DNA of 64,000 nucleotides from GCA-003244245 sp050699635 (GCA_050699635.1 JBOHFK010000011.1:1-64000), one strand, 5' to 3'; positions 1 to 8,090 are shown, counted from the stretch's first letter. Notes: generated by a model from the sequence alone, not told the origin. Numbers and translations: made by a program.

Positions 1-485
1 ATCCGGCCGATCTCGGCTCCGGAGGCCTTGTTCTGCACCGCCGGCACGTAACCGCGACCTCGCTCCACGACCAGCTCGATCTCCAGCTTGCCCTTGCCGT
101 TGAGGGTGGCGATGTGCAGATCGGGGTTGTGCACGGTGACGCCGGCCGGCGGCACGATATCGCCGGCGGTGACATCACCCGGGCCCTGCTTGCGCAGGTA
201 CATCGTCACCGGTTCGTCCTCCTCGGAGCCGACCACCAGCTCCTTGAGGTTGAGGATGATGTCGGTGACGTCTTCCTTGACGCCCGGAACGGTGGTGAAC
301 TCGTGCAGCACACCGTCGATGCGGATGCTGGTGACCGCCGCCCCGGGGATGGACGAGAGCAGGGTCCGCCGCAGCGAGTTGCCCAGGGTGTAGCCGAACC
401 CCGGCTCCAGCGGCTCGATGACGAACCGGGACCGGTTGAAGTCGACCGAGTCCTCGGTGAGGTTCGGTCGCTGAGTGATCAGCAT
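1..485 (-). CDS. rpoA: RNA polymerase alpha subunit, N-terminal part (runs off window)
   Basis: Alpha subunit of RNA polymerase; its N-terminal domain dimerises and nucleates beta/beta' assembly. The translation starts MLITQRPNLTEDSVDF and carries the family signature EPLEPGFGYTLGNSLRRTLL. About 161 codons are inside the window; the rest, including the C-terminal DNA-binding domain, lies beyond base 1. An ATG start at 485-483 is supported by a perfect AGGAGG at 494-499 (8-nt spacing). It is the last alpha-operon gene here and is separated from rpsD by a 127-nt structured spacer instead of the short gaps seen upstream. Identification is certain. Confidence 0.97.
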   Translation of the reverse strand, partial: MLITQRPNLTEDSVDFNRSRFVIEPLEPGFGYTLGNSLRRTLLSSIPGAAVTSIRIDGVLHEFTTVPGVKEDVTDIILNLKELVVGSEEDEPVTMYLRKQGPGDVTAGDIVPPAGVTVHNPDLHIATLNGKGKLEIELVVERGRGYVPAVQNKASGAEIGR

Positions 486-530
486 AACTAATTCCTCCTA
501 CCGGGCGACCACTATTTGACGCCCGCTCGA

Positions 531-607
531 CCTTTGTGATCCCAACATGGAGACATATCGTCACAAAGGGGTTGCCCACCCCGATATGTCTCCATGTCGG
601 GGTGGGC
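531..607. repeat. Three interleaved perfect inverted repeats in the rpsD-rpoA spacer
   Basis: Read directly from the sequence: arm A 531-539 pairs with 561-569 (9 bp), arm B 545-560 pairs with 582-597 (16 bp), arm C 574-583 pairs with 598-607 (10 bp). All are perfect. The arms interleave as A-B-A'-C-B'-C', so stem B excludes stems A and C unless a pseudoknot forms. There is no U-run after any stem on the operon strand, so a plain intrinsic terminator is unlikely. An RNA switch, an attenuation or processing site, or a mobile-repeat remnant are the alternatives. Confidence 0.85.
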
Positions 608-612
608 GGGGG

Positions 613-1218
613 TTATCTGGAGTAGAGCTCGACAATGAGTTGTTCTTGGAGCGGGACGTCGATCTGGGCGCGCTCGGGCAGGCGGTGCACCAGCACGCGC
701 AGGGTGGCGGGAACGACCTGCAGCCAGGCGGGGATCGGGCGATCTCCCACGGTCTCCTTGGCCACCATGAACGGCAGGGTGGGGAGAGACTTGGGTTTGA
801 CGTCGATGATGTCGAACCTGGACACCCGGAAACTGGGAACGTCCACCTTGACACCGTTCACGACGAAATGCCCGTGGGTCACCAACTGACGCGACTGGCG
901 CCTGGTGCGGGCCAGCCCAGCCCGGTAGATGACGTTGTCCAGCCGGGATTCCAGAATCTGCAACAGCGTGTCACCGGTCTTACCGGGGCGGCGGTTGGCC
1001 TCCTCGTAGTACCGGTGGAACTGCTTTTCCATGACGCCGTAGGTGAAGCGCGCCTTCTGCTTCTCCTGCATCTGCAGGAGGTACTCGCTCTCCTTGATCC
1101 GCGCACGGCCGTGCTGGCCGGGGGGATAGGGCCGGCGCTCGAAGGCCTGGTCGCCGCCGACCAGGTCGGTCTTGAGCCGGCGGGACTTACGGGTGACGGG
1201 TCCGGTGTACCGAGCCAT
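613..1218 (-). CDS. rpsD: 30S ribosomal protein S4
   Basis: S4 (201 aa) binds 16S rRNA early in 30S assembly. It starts MARYTGPVTRKSRRL and includes the S4 RNA-binding domain (LESRLDNVIYRAGLA, then QLVTHGHFVVNGVKVDVPS). Length and N-terminus are the usual actinobacterial form; the N-terminal zinc-binding cysteines found in some S4 proteins are absent. It sits 41 nt after rpsK in the alpha operon. In enterobacteria S4 represses the alpha operon by binding mRNA; whether that applies to the structured spacer just downstream is unknown. The ATG start is preceded by a purine-rich stretch. Confidence 0.97.
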   Translation of the reverse strand: MARYTGPVTRKSRRLKTDLVGGDQAFERRPYPPGQHGRARIKESEYLLQMQEKQKARFTYGVMEKQFHRYYEEANRRPGKTGDTLLQILESRLDNVIYRAGLARTRRQSRQLVTHGHFVVNGVKVDVPSFRVSRFDIIDVKPKSLPTLPFMVAKETVGDRPIPAWLQVVPATLRVLVHRLPERAQIDVPLQEQLIVELYSR

Positions 1219-1259
1219 CGCTTAGCTTCTCCTCTCCGTGATTGAGACTCGGCCGCGCC

Positions 1260-1667
1260 TCAAACCCGGCGCCGCTTGGGCGGCCGGCAGCCGTTATGCG
1301 GCTGCGGGGTCACGTCCTGGATGGTGCCGACTTCGAGGCCGGCGGCCTGCAGCGATCGGATCGCCGTTTCCCGGCCCGATCCCGGACCTTTCACGAAGAC
1401 GTCGACCTTCTTCATGCCGTGCTCGGCGGCCTTGCGGGCGGCGCTCTCGGCGGCCATCTGCGCCGCGAACGGGGTGGACTTGCGGGAGCCCTTGAATCCG
1501 ACGTGGCCCGCCGAAGCCCACGCGATCACCGCACCGGTGGGATCGGTGATCGAGACGATCGTGTTGTTGAACGTCGACTTGATGTGCGCGTGACCATGCG
1601 CGACGTTCTTCTTCTCCTTGCGCCGGACCTTCTTGACGCCGGCACCTGTTCTTGCTCTGGGTGGCAT
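1260..1667 (-). CDS. rpsK: 30S ribosomal protein S11
   Basis: S11 (135 aa) is a platform protein of the 30S subunit. The translation has the family core HIKSTFNNTIVSITDPTG and GFKGSRKSTPFAAQMAAE, and ends in the basic tail PHNGCRPPKRRRV. The N-terminal MPPRARTGAGVKKVRRKEKK extension is typical of actinobacteria. It is 48 nt downstream of rpsM and 41 nt upstream of rpsD in the same operon. Nothing is unusual. Confidence 0.97.
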   Translation of the reverse strand: MPPRARTGAGVKKVRRKEKKNVAHGHAHIKSTFNNTIVSITDPTGAVIAWASAGHVGFKGSRKSTPFAAQMAAESAARKAAEHGMKKVDVFVKGPGSGRETAIRSLQAAGLEVGTIQDVTPQPHNGCRPPKRRRV

Positions 1668-1715
1668 ACGGTTGAACTCCTACGAAGTCTCGGGTGGCTG
1701 GCCAGAAGTTGTCAT

Positions 1716-2096
1716 TTATTTCTTCCCGGCCTTCTTCTTGCCGGCGACCGTCTTCTTCGGGCCCTTGCGGGTGCGGGCGTTGGTCTTGGTCCGTTGCCCG
1801 CGCACGGGCAGCCCGCGGCGCCACCGCAGGCCCTCGTAGCAGCCGATTTCAATCTTCCGGCGGATGTCTGCCTGAACTTCGCGGCGGAGGTCACCTTCGA
1901 CCTTGAGGTGTTCTTCGATGTAGTCCCGCAGCTTGATGAGGTCCTCGTCGGACAGGTCCTTGGAGCGCAGATCGGGGCTCACCCCGGTGGCGCTGAGGAT
2001 CTCGTGTGAGCGGGTACGGCCGATGCCGAAAATGTAGGTCAGCGCGATCTCCATCCGCTTGTCGCGGGGAAGATCGACGCCGGAGAGTCGTGCCAT
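1716..2096 (-). CDS. rpsM: 30S ribosomal protein S13
   Basis: S13 (126 aa) lies in the head of the 30S subunit and contacts the 50S subunit and P-site tRNA. It begins MARLSGVDLPRDKRMEIALT, contains YIFGIGRTRSHEIL and the RGLPVRGQRTKTNARTRKG tail followed by a lysine-rich end. The 174-nt gap from rpmJ is the longest upstream of this gene and holds a short perfect hairpin (2154-2159 with 2163-2168), a possible leader structure. In E. coli the S4 target lies at the rpsM leader; that parallel is only suggestive here. Confidence 0.97.
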   Translation of the reverse strand: MARLSGVDLPRDKRMEIALTYIFGIGRTRSHEILSATGVSPDLRSKDLSDEDLIKLRDYIEEHLKVEGDLRREVQADIRRKIEIGCYEGLRWRRGLPVRGQRTKTNARTRKGPKKTVAGKKKAGKK

Positions 2097-2270
2097 GCGA
2101 GGTGTGTCTCCTCATCTCGTCGTCACCAGGTCTGCTCCCCGTCCGCCCCGCCTGACGGTTACACCGTCCGCGGGCCCCGGCCTGGTGTCCGGGGGTGTCA
2201 CCGATCCCGGGTGGATCGGGTGGTGCGGGGAGGTCTTCTTGCGCCGTGGATCAGCGGCGTCGTGCCTGCA

Positions 2271-2384
2271 TCAACCCTGGCGCTGTTTGTGGCGCAGGTT
2301 CTCGCAGATCACCATGACCACGCCGTGGCGGCGGATCACCTTGCACTTGTCGCAGATCTTCTTGACGCTCGGCTTTACCTTCAC
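2271..2384 (-). CDS. rpmJ: 50S ribosomal protein L36
   Basis: A 37-aa protein too short for most ORF finders. Translation from GTG at 2384-2382 gives MKVKPSVKKICDKCKVIRRH followed by GVVMVICENLRHKQRQG and TGA at 2273-2271. The zinc ligands C11, C14, C27 and H32 of the C+ form are all present. AGGAGA at 2391-2396 lies 6 nt before the GTG. Its place between infA and rpsM is the standard actinobacterial order. Confidence 0.95.
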   Translation of the reverse strand: MKVKPSVKKICDKCKVIRRHGVVMVICENLRHKQRQG

Positions 2385-2441
2385 GTCATCTCTCCTGGTC
2401 ACGGGGCCGGGCAACGGCCCCGGGCCTTCAGTTGTGGTGTC

Positions 2442-2663
2442 TTACTTGTAGCGGTAGACGATGCGGCCTCTGGACAGATCGTAGGGCGACAGCTCCACGA
2501 CCACCCGATCCTCCGGCAGGATGCGGATATAATGCTGGCGCATCTTGCCGCTGATGTGTGCGAGAACCCGATGACCGTTTTCCAACTCGACCCGAAACAT
2601 CGCGTTGGGAAGTGGTTCCACCACCCGGCCCTCGACCTCGATCGCCCCGTCCTTCTTGGCCAT
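2442..2663 (-). CDS. infA: Translation initiation factor IF-1
   Basis: IF-1 (73 aa) is a single S1-type OB fold that binds the 30S A site during initiation. The sequence MAKKDGAIEVEGRVVEPLPN and the ending SPYDLSRGRIVYRYK are the canonical protein. The start ATG at 2663-2661 has GGAGG only 2 nt upstream and a further AGGA about 10 nt upstream; the second may be the working site. First gene of the alpha-operon segment; its promoter should lie in the 239-nt gap before the DUF1707 gene, but no clear -35/-10 pair stands out. Confidence 0.96.
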   Translation of the reverse strand: MAKKDGAIEVEGRVVEPLPNAMFRVELENGHRVLAHISGKMRQHYIRILPEDRVVVELSPYDLSRGRIVYRYK

Positions 2664-2902
2664 ATCCTCCGCGTTCCTGCTTCATTTCGCCAACCGCTCG
2701 GCGAGCGGTTCTGTCGCGACACGCGCACGCCCCAGCTCCGCGACGTGCGGGAGGCGAGTGCTGGAATGCACTGCTGAGCAGGGAGGCCTGCGCAGATACC
2801 TGCAAACACGCTGGGAACCAGCGCGGTGCTCGCGCCGACAGCACAGTCTACGTCGCAGTGACGCCGGCCTCCACACCGGCCCCATGCCAGTGACCACCGC
2901 GG

Positions 2903-3358
2903 CTATCCTGACGACCTGCCACGGTGACTCCGCCCGGACAGCCAGCCCGCGAGCAGCATCGCACCCCACGGCCCAGCGACCCAGACCCACCACGGGTAGA
3001 TCCAGCTCATGGTGGTCAGCGAAATAATGGCCCAGATCACCAGGTTGATCGCGCTCGCGCTGGCCCATGCCGCGACCGCCCCGCGCCGGCCGCTCCGCGG
3101 GTGTTGTTCCCGCTCGGCCGGTACCCCCTCGCGGGGGATCGGCTTAGCGTACCGCTGAGTCTGCGGCAGGTCGGCGGTGAGCGCCTCAAGCTCGCCGTAC
3201 GTGCGAGACTCCCAGGCCTGCTGCACCCGCTGGTCGAACTCGGTGAGGTCAAGACGGCCCTCGGAATGCGCTGATCGCAACCGCTCCGCGACCCGTTCCC
3301 GGTCACTGTCCGCGGCGCGCATCTGATTCCGCGGCGGCTGGTCGTCCACACCGTCCAT
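2903..3358 (-). CDS. DUF1707 (SHOCT-like) domain membrane protein
   Basis: The N-terminal part carries the DUF1707 motif: MRAADSDRERVAERLRSAH, then EGRLDLTEFDQRVQQAWESR and TYGELEALTADLP. A C-terminal region has two hydrophobic segments rich in Trp (AINLVIWAIISLTTMSWIYP and WVWVAGPWGAMLLAGWLSG), so it should be a small two-pass membrane protein. The ATG at 3358 gives the usual short lead before the domain; a GTG at 3403 and an ATG at 3322 are alternatives. Function of the family is unknown. Monocistronic by spacing. Confidence 0.8.
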   Translation of the reverse strand: MDGVDDQPPRNQMRAADSDRERVAERLRSAHSEGRLDLTEFDQRVQQAWESRTYGELEALTADLPQTQRYAKPIPREGVPAEREQHPRSGRRGAVAAWASASAINLVIWAIISLTTMSWIYPWWVWVAGPWGAMLLAGWLSGRSHRGRSSG

Positions 3359-3439
3359 CCTGCCTGCCACGGGATCCAAGGGTACCTCCAGCTGACTGCG
3401 CACCCTCGAATCATAACACTGTTACAGTCACTTCTCTCT

Positions 3440-3500
3440 CCCGAACTCGACAGCAGGGTTGGTTGATCACGGCCCTGACAGCTCTGCTGTCGAGTTCGGG
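3440..3500 (-). terminator. 17-bp perfect inverted repeat downstream of the coiled-coil membrane gene
   Basis: Arms 3440-3456 and 3484-3500 match perfectly over 17 bp with a 27-nt loop. It lies 70 nt past the stop of the 3570-4052 gene and 80 nt before the next minus-strand gene, where a terminator is expected. There is no clear U-tract, so it may instead be a dispersed palindrome: a similar arm containing gaactcgac recurs at 52841-52901. Confidence 0.5.
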
Positions 3501-3517
3501 AACCAGAGGGTGTTCAG

Positions 3518-3549
3518 GGGCACGGTGCTGTTCACGGGCACGGTGCTGT
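3518..3549. repeat. Two direct copies of a 14-bp unit
   Basis: The 14-mer gggcacggtgctgt occurs at 3518-3531 and 3536-3549 (18-bp period), just after the stop codon of the coiled-coil gene on its transcribed strand. Significance is unclear; possibly a minor tandem duplication. Confidence 0.6.
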
Positions 3550-3569
3550 ACATCAAGGATACGGTGCCT

Positions 3570-4052
3570 CTAACGCCGTGATCCCGTGTCCCGCGTGGTG
3601 TCGTTGATCGTCCCGACACTGCTGTTGACGCCGCCGGCGGTTTTGTCGATCGTGCCGGCCGTGCTGTTGATCTTACCGGCAGTGTCCTGGATAGTCCTCG
3701 CGGTCGTATCGATCGACTTGGCCACGCCGGCGATGTCCCGGGCAGCGGCGTCGGCCGTGTTGAGCAGACTCTGCAGCGGCTTGGCACTGGACAAGATCGA
3801 GGACGCAAGCTCATTGGTCCGGTTCAACTCGACGACCGAGTCGGTCGCATCGTTGATCTTTCCGGCATTCGCGGCGATAGCCTGCGCCTTCTTGTCGATG
3901 CTCTGCGCCGCCGCCAGCGTGCGTGCGAGCAGGGCAGCCGCGATGCCGATCACCAACACACCCACAACGAGGATCACGACACTGACAACGTTGAACAACC
4001 CAGCTCCACCAGAGCCCCGGGATCGAGCATCCGTTCTTGCCAACTCCACCAC
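3570..4052 (-). CDS. Membrane-anchored coiled-coil protein of unknown function
   Basis: 160 aa. One transmembrane segment near residues 18-48 (NVVSVVILVVGVLVIGIAAA) is followed by about 100 residues of Ala/Asn/Thr/Asp-rich heptad-like sequence with recurring IDKTA, INDTT, INSTAGTID and IDTTARTIQ units. It resembles methyl-accepting-protein or extracellular coiled-coil stalks without a signalling or enzymatic domain. The topology is likely a short cytoplasmic N-terminus and an outside rod. The start is GTG with a purine-rich AGGAAG stretch upstream. No family name recognised. Confidence 0.75.
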   Translation of the reverse strand: MVELARTDARSRGSGGAGLFNVVSVVILVVGVLVIGIAAALLARTLAAAQSIDKKAQAIAANAGKINDATDSVVELNRTNELASSILSSAKPLQSLLNTADAAARDIAGVAKSIDTTARTIQDTAGKINSTAGTIDKTAGGVNSSVGTINDTTRDTGSRR

Positions 4053-4253
4053 CGCTTCCTAAGCGCACAATCGTTCACAGTTTAGTACGGCGAGCGTTGT
4101 CTCATGTCTGATTCCTCGACCAAGCGGGCACCGCCCAAGGCCAGCTGCTGGCACCTGAGGCGCGGACGGTGGGTCCGATGTCCGCGCGTCAGCCAGCTGG
4201 GGCGCGCGCGTAGCGCAGATGCAGCACCGTTCCACGAAACGTGTCGAAATGGT

Positions 4254-5336
4254 TCATGGAGTCGCCTCCTCGCGGTGGCGGCGTTGACTCAGGGTGTGAG
4301 TCTTCCCGTGGCGGTACCCGTTGCCACCGGTGGTGGTCTTAGGTGGGTTTCCAGCGGGCTGGTTTTTCGTCCTGCCGCAACTCGGCTCGGACGCCTTGGC
4401 CGCGAGCGCGGCCAGGTTCAGTGCGGCGTTGTAGTCCCGGTCGAGCCGGGTGCCGCAGTGCTCACAGACGAACTCCCGCTCGGTGAGGGTGAGTTTGGTT
4501 TTCACCGCACCGCACGCCGAGCAGGTCTTGCTGGAGGGATACCACCGGTCGGCGACGATGAGCCGGACCCCGGCGTCGGTGGTCTTGTAGGCGAGCTGGC
4601 GGCGCAACTCCGCCATGCCCAACCCGGAGATGTGCCGGGCCAGACGACGGTTGCGGGCCATTCCGGCCACGTTGAGGTCCTCGATCACGATGATGTCGTG
4701 GTCGCGCACCAACCGGGTCGAGAGTTTGTGCAGTCCGTCGCGGCGGGCGTTGGCCACGCGGGTGTGCAGCGCGGTGATGCGGGCGGTGGTTTTGCGCCAT
4801 CGGTCGGACCCCACGGTGTGGGTACGCCGGTCGGGGCCGCGTCGCCGGGCTGCCTGACGCTGGGCGCAGCGCAGCGCGCGCAGGACACTGTCGAGGTGGC
4901 GTGGGTTGGGGATGACTTTCCCGGTGGACAGCACGGCCAGGGACTTAATCCCCAGGTCCACCCCCACCACCCGTCCGCCGGTGCGCACTGGTGGTGGGGG
5001 GTCGGGCAGCTCCACCGAGAAAGTGCCGTGCCAGCGCCCGCGCTGGTGCGACAGGGTTGCTGAACGGATCCGCGCGGTCCCCGCCTCAACCCGGCGGGCG
5101 AGTTTGCGGGTCGACTCGTGAGTGCGCACCAGGCCGATGCGGGGCAACCGGATGTGGCGGCGATCCGCGCCAAGCCCGACCGCACCGGTGGTGAAACGAC
5201 ACGTGAGCCGGGCGCGGCGGCCCTTGAACCGGGGAAACGCCACCCGCCGACCCACCCGGACACCGGACTTCGACGACGACCAGTTGCGCAACGCGGCGGC
5301 CAGGTTGGCCAACACGACTCTACGCTCAAGACACAC
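4254..5336 (-). pseudogene. tnpB: IS605/IS607-type TnpB (OrfB), 5'-truncated
   Basis: RNA-guided nuclease of IS200/IS605 elements. The C-terminal two thirds are intact. RuvC motifs are D127 (GVDLGIKSLA), E219 (IIVIEDLNV) and D301 (DRDYNAALN), with the zinc ribbon C272/C275/C291/C294 (CSACGAVK and CEHCGTRLD). The open frame begins at LANLAAALRNWSSSKSG, a motif that in full-length TnpB is preceded by roughly 60-80 residues including the N-terminal HTH and the start of the wedge domain. Those are missing and the upstream DNA shows no continuation. No TnpA partner is present. The nuclease core may still be expressed, but the element is likely immobile. Confidence 0.85.
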
Positions 5337-5480
5337 CTATCAGGGGACGTCCGATGCGCCTGGGCTGCGTGAAACGAATCTGAGGTGCCAAGCCACGATG
5401 GTGGCAGGAGTCACGAAAAGACGACGGCCCATCGGCGGCGCCGTACTACGAGCTTGGACAAGGCGGCTAGCCACACCCGG

Positions 5481-5666
5481 TCACCCGGGCGTGTAGTGCA
5501 CCCGGGTGACCGGGCGACGTAACACGGTGTTCTCGTGCCGCAACACCAGCAGCTCGGCATCCTTGCTCAGGTCTCGCCGCACCAGCACGACGGTCAGACT
5601 GAGCAAACAACGCACCAGTTGATACGAGATCGACAGCAACAGCATCCGACGATCATCCAGGCCCAC
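5481..5666 (-). pseudogene. N-terminal fragment of an integrase-core (IS3/IS481-like) transposase
   Basis: The 61-residue frame contains LVRCLLSLTVVLVRRDLSKD and AELLVLRHENTVLRRPVTRV, the conserved start of a common actinobacterial rve-domain transposase. It stops right after HYTPG, before any DDE catalytic domain. The rest of the transposase is absent, so this is an IS scar between the truncated tnpB and the metallopeptidase gene. Confidence 0.7.
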
Positions 5667-5923
5667 GCAACGCTCGATGAGCGCAGGTCAGGACGCTGCA
5701 TCGCGTTTCCGAGCCCCACAGGATGGACATCGACCCGAATCGTCCTTCCGTCAGCGTAGCGCTGCCGTGCTGCGTCCATAACGGCTGCCCGGATCTCTCC
5801 GGGAAGCCGACCCCTGCACGAGCAGGCAATGACCTTCGGCTGCCCTTTCGGGCAGCACATCTTGCCCAACCGAGTGCACGCGAGTTGGCTGATGTAAGTG
5901 GCGGGATATCCGATCATGGCCGC

Positions 5924-7306
5924 ATGCCGCACGCCGATCGTCCCTTACCGAGCGCCACCATGCGCCCGAACAGTGCCGAGTCCTCGCCTGCGAGGTCGAT
6001 CAACTCACAGCCGTTACGCAGGCTGCCGACACCAGAGGACGATGGCATGGTGTCCTTAGCGGCCGACATCGTAGGCGCCTCGCGCACGCGCACTCATCTT
6101 TCGTGGGAACCCACAGGGAATCCCCACCCCGCCGACCAGATCCGCCCCTCAGACCGTCACGAAAGCGAGCCATCCGGCGCGCGCCAGTCGTCGCTGCACT
6201 CGCAGATTCCGAGGGGCCATCACGCGTCACTTCTCCAGCTCCAGCGCACGGCTGGCAATCAGGCCACCACCCGGCTCCTGCTCTCCTCTCGTGTAGTCCC
6301 GACTACACGCGCCGCCTGCTCGTCCCCGACAGACCCTCAGCTGGCGGCAGCAATCCAGCGACAGACGGATACTCTCGCGCACGTCCCACAGCGGGCCCCA
6401 GCCGCCGTCCAGTGCGACCCGGACAAGGACCGCCCGGCTGCCCGTGGGAAGGCAGCAGGATCCGGAACATCTGGTGCGGCGGCAGGCATCGGTCCCGATC
6501 TTGCGCTGCCGTGGAGCCACGGCGATTCCTCGCTGTTCGAGGTCACCATATCGGGTGTCCGGGTCCTCGTCGGCGTCGCTGCGAAGGAGGAGAAAGCCAC
6601 GCGCAGCGCCGCCGCTTTGGTCGCGCCGAAGATCGCGGCCGACAACGCTAAGATCGCGGACCAGGATCGGCGTGTGCAGATTTGCTTCATCACACCGACG
6701 ATTACGCGCTTCGCACTGTGGAAGGGCCGGCCGGTGTTGATGCTCGACCCCAAGAACGCGGACAGGGCCACGGTCGCCCATGAGATGGGCCATGCCGTCC
6801 TCGACGCCCTCGGCCGCCAGGCGGCCGCAGCAGGGAAGCAGGGCGTCGCAGCCCTCGATCTACGCACCCGGATCACGGACGTGTTCCTGCGCCTCAGCGC
6901 GACGAAGCCGACGTCGAATGACAACTCCGTCGGAGTGGGCATCACGATGGTGGACCCGTCGTTCTGGTCGCCCCCATCGGCCGAGGAGCATCCCCAGAGC
7001 AACCCGGACGAGTTCTTCGCCAGCGCGAAGGAGGCCTACCAGATCGACCCCAAGGCTCTCAACAAGAGCATCGCCCGGGCAACGAAGGCTGATCCCACCG
7101 TTGCGGCACCGGCCAAGGACATGATGGCACTGCTCGAGGCCCTCTACGGCAAAGGTTCCGCCCCCACCCAGAAGCTTCCCCAGGATCGACAGGCGGCGAC
7201 GGAGAAGATCAGCTTCGGTCTTCCTCCGAACAACATCGAAGACACTGCCGCCCTCAGCCCGCTGCTGAATTTACTCATCAGCCCCGACACACGCCCGTCC
7301 CCATAG
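5924..7306 (+). CDS. Putative eCIS-type cargo protein with lethal-factor-like zinc metallopeptidase domain
   Basis: The reading frame is open from 5723, but the region before 5924 overlaps transposase debris and looks non-coding; ATGs at 5924 and 5960 are the likely starts (neither has a strong Shine-Dalgarno). Numbered from 5723, residues 170-186 hold LLQLQRTAGNQATTRLL, the short motif widespread in actinobacterial proteins linked to extracellular contractile injection systems. A Pro/Ser/Ala-rich linker follows, then a C-terminal domain with HEMGHAVLD (HExxH, residues 353-357) and, 73 residues on, NPDEFFASAKEAY (E430). That HExxH...E(F/Y)FA arrangement recalls anthrax lethal-factor-like zincins. 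No signal peptide is seen. Catalytic fold by motif; delivery route inferred. Confidence 0.7.
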   Translation: MPHADRPLPSATMRPNSAESSPARSINSQPLRRLPTPEDDGMVSLAADIVGASRTRTHLSWEPTGNPHPADQIRPSDRHESEPSGARQSSLHSQIPRGHHASLLQLQRTAGNQATTRLLLSSRVVPTTRAACSSPTDPQLAAAIQRQTDTLAHVPQRAPAAVQCDPDKDRPAARGKAAGSGTSGAAAGIGPDLALPWSHGDSSLFEVTISGVRVLVGVAAKEEKATRSAAALVAPKIAADNAKIADQDRRVQICFITPTITRFALWKGRPVLMLDPKNADRATVAHEMGHAVLDALGRQAAAAGKQGVAALDLRTRITDVFLRLSATKPTSNDNSVGVGITMVDPSFWSPPSAEEHPQSNPDEFFASAKEAYQIDPKALNKSIARATKADPTVAAPAKDMMALLEALYGKGSAPTQKLPQDRQAATEKISFGLPPNNIEDTAALSPLLNLLISPDTRPSP

Positions 7307-7472
7307 CGTGCCGGTGAAGCCGATCAGCACGGTGTCCTCGTTGACCACGACGCCGGGTAACGAGCTCGTTCGGCGGTAGCTCATGTGTTGCGTAAGGACG
7401 ATCAGTGGGCGATCGGGCAAGGACGGCTGCCCGCAGGGGGAGCCGCATGGCTCTTGCTGAGCATTCGGTGCG

Positions 7473-7796
7473 GTGACAGGTTGGGAGCGCCTGCCGACCA
7501 CGGGCTCGGCGGCGAAACCCGCTGCCCGTCGTGCGCCGGAATTCGGGCCGTCGGCGGCGTCAGCTCTCTACGTGCTGCAGCGTACCGCGGGAAACCGCGC
7601 GGTCACCCGGCTGCTGCAGCGCGCCGCCGGCAACTGTGCTGTCGCGTGGGCGCTGGCGAACCCCCAGGTGCAACGGCAACCGACCCACCCGATCTCGGTC
7701 GGACCGGTCCGCCTGAACCATGAGCGGATCTCGGTCCCGATCCCGGCCGGATCACGGTGCAGGCGAGGGTGTGCCCGAAGGGGCAAGATCAGGTAG
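7473..7796 (+). CDS. Short LQRTAGNR-motif protein, probably truncated cargo gene
   Basis: 107 aa from GTG. Residues 31-50 read SALYVLQRTAGNRAVTRLLQ and the motif is partly repeated in tandem (QRAAGNCAVAWAL). After this the sequence reads VQRQPTHPISVGPVRLNHER and then a basic, unrelated tail. The effector domain normally found after such a motif is missing, and the DNA that follows (7797-8264) looks like insertion-element debris. So this is best read as the N-terminal delivery part of a cargo gene that lost its catalytic end. It could still be a small expressed protein. Confidence 0.5.
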   Translation: MTGWERLPTTGSAAKPAARRAPEFGPSAASALYVLQRTAGNRAVTRLLQRAAGNCAVAWALANPQVQRQPTHPISVGPVRLNHERISVPIPAGSRCRRGCARRGKIR

Positions 7797-8090
7797 AATG
7801 GCCGCCATCGCGCCGGATCTTCTGGACGATCGGGCCTGGGATCAGATAGACGCCATGGGGGAGCGTCCGTTCCCGTCGGCACCTGTACCCCCAACGCGAG
7901 ATCGCCGTCCCGGCATGTCTCGCCCCGGCACTGTTGCGTTGACGGAGGGCAAACAGACTCAACCGCGGGTTGGCGCCTCGATCAGATAGCGAGGGTGAGT
8001 TCGGCGAAGGCCGTCGAGAGTCGATGCCCGGGGTCAGCATCAAGGCGAGTTCGTAGTGGCCGCGGCGGAGACATCGCACGTGGGTAGAAG
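7797..8090. other. Non-genic stretch with insertion-element character
   Basis: No convincing gene. It holds one copy of ggcactgttgc at 7927-7937, the same 11-mer that starts the element at 8091. Short frames on both strands have no recognisable content. Probably debris from repeated insertions. Confidence 0.45.

Noticed and set aside
3467..3814. Minus-strand frame overlapping the coiled-coil gene and reaching the 3440-3500 hairpin
   Set aside because: Out-of-frame Arg/Pro/Thr-rich translation; the coiled-coil frame has membrane and heptad structure.
4104..5063. 319-codon plus-strand frame opposite tnpB
   Set aside because: Antisense to the TnpB RuvC region, which has all catalytic motifs.
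5594..5932. 112-codon minus-strand frame between the transposase scrap and the metallopeptidase gene
   Set aside because: No recognisable motif, overlaps both neighbours in other frames; considered IS debris.
7271..7501. Minus-strand frame with MSYRRTSSLPGVVVNEDTVL
   Set aside because: Short and without identifiable family; the region between the two tagged genes is more likely a decayed insertion.
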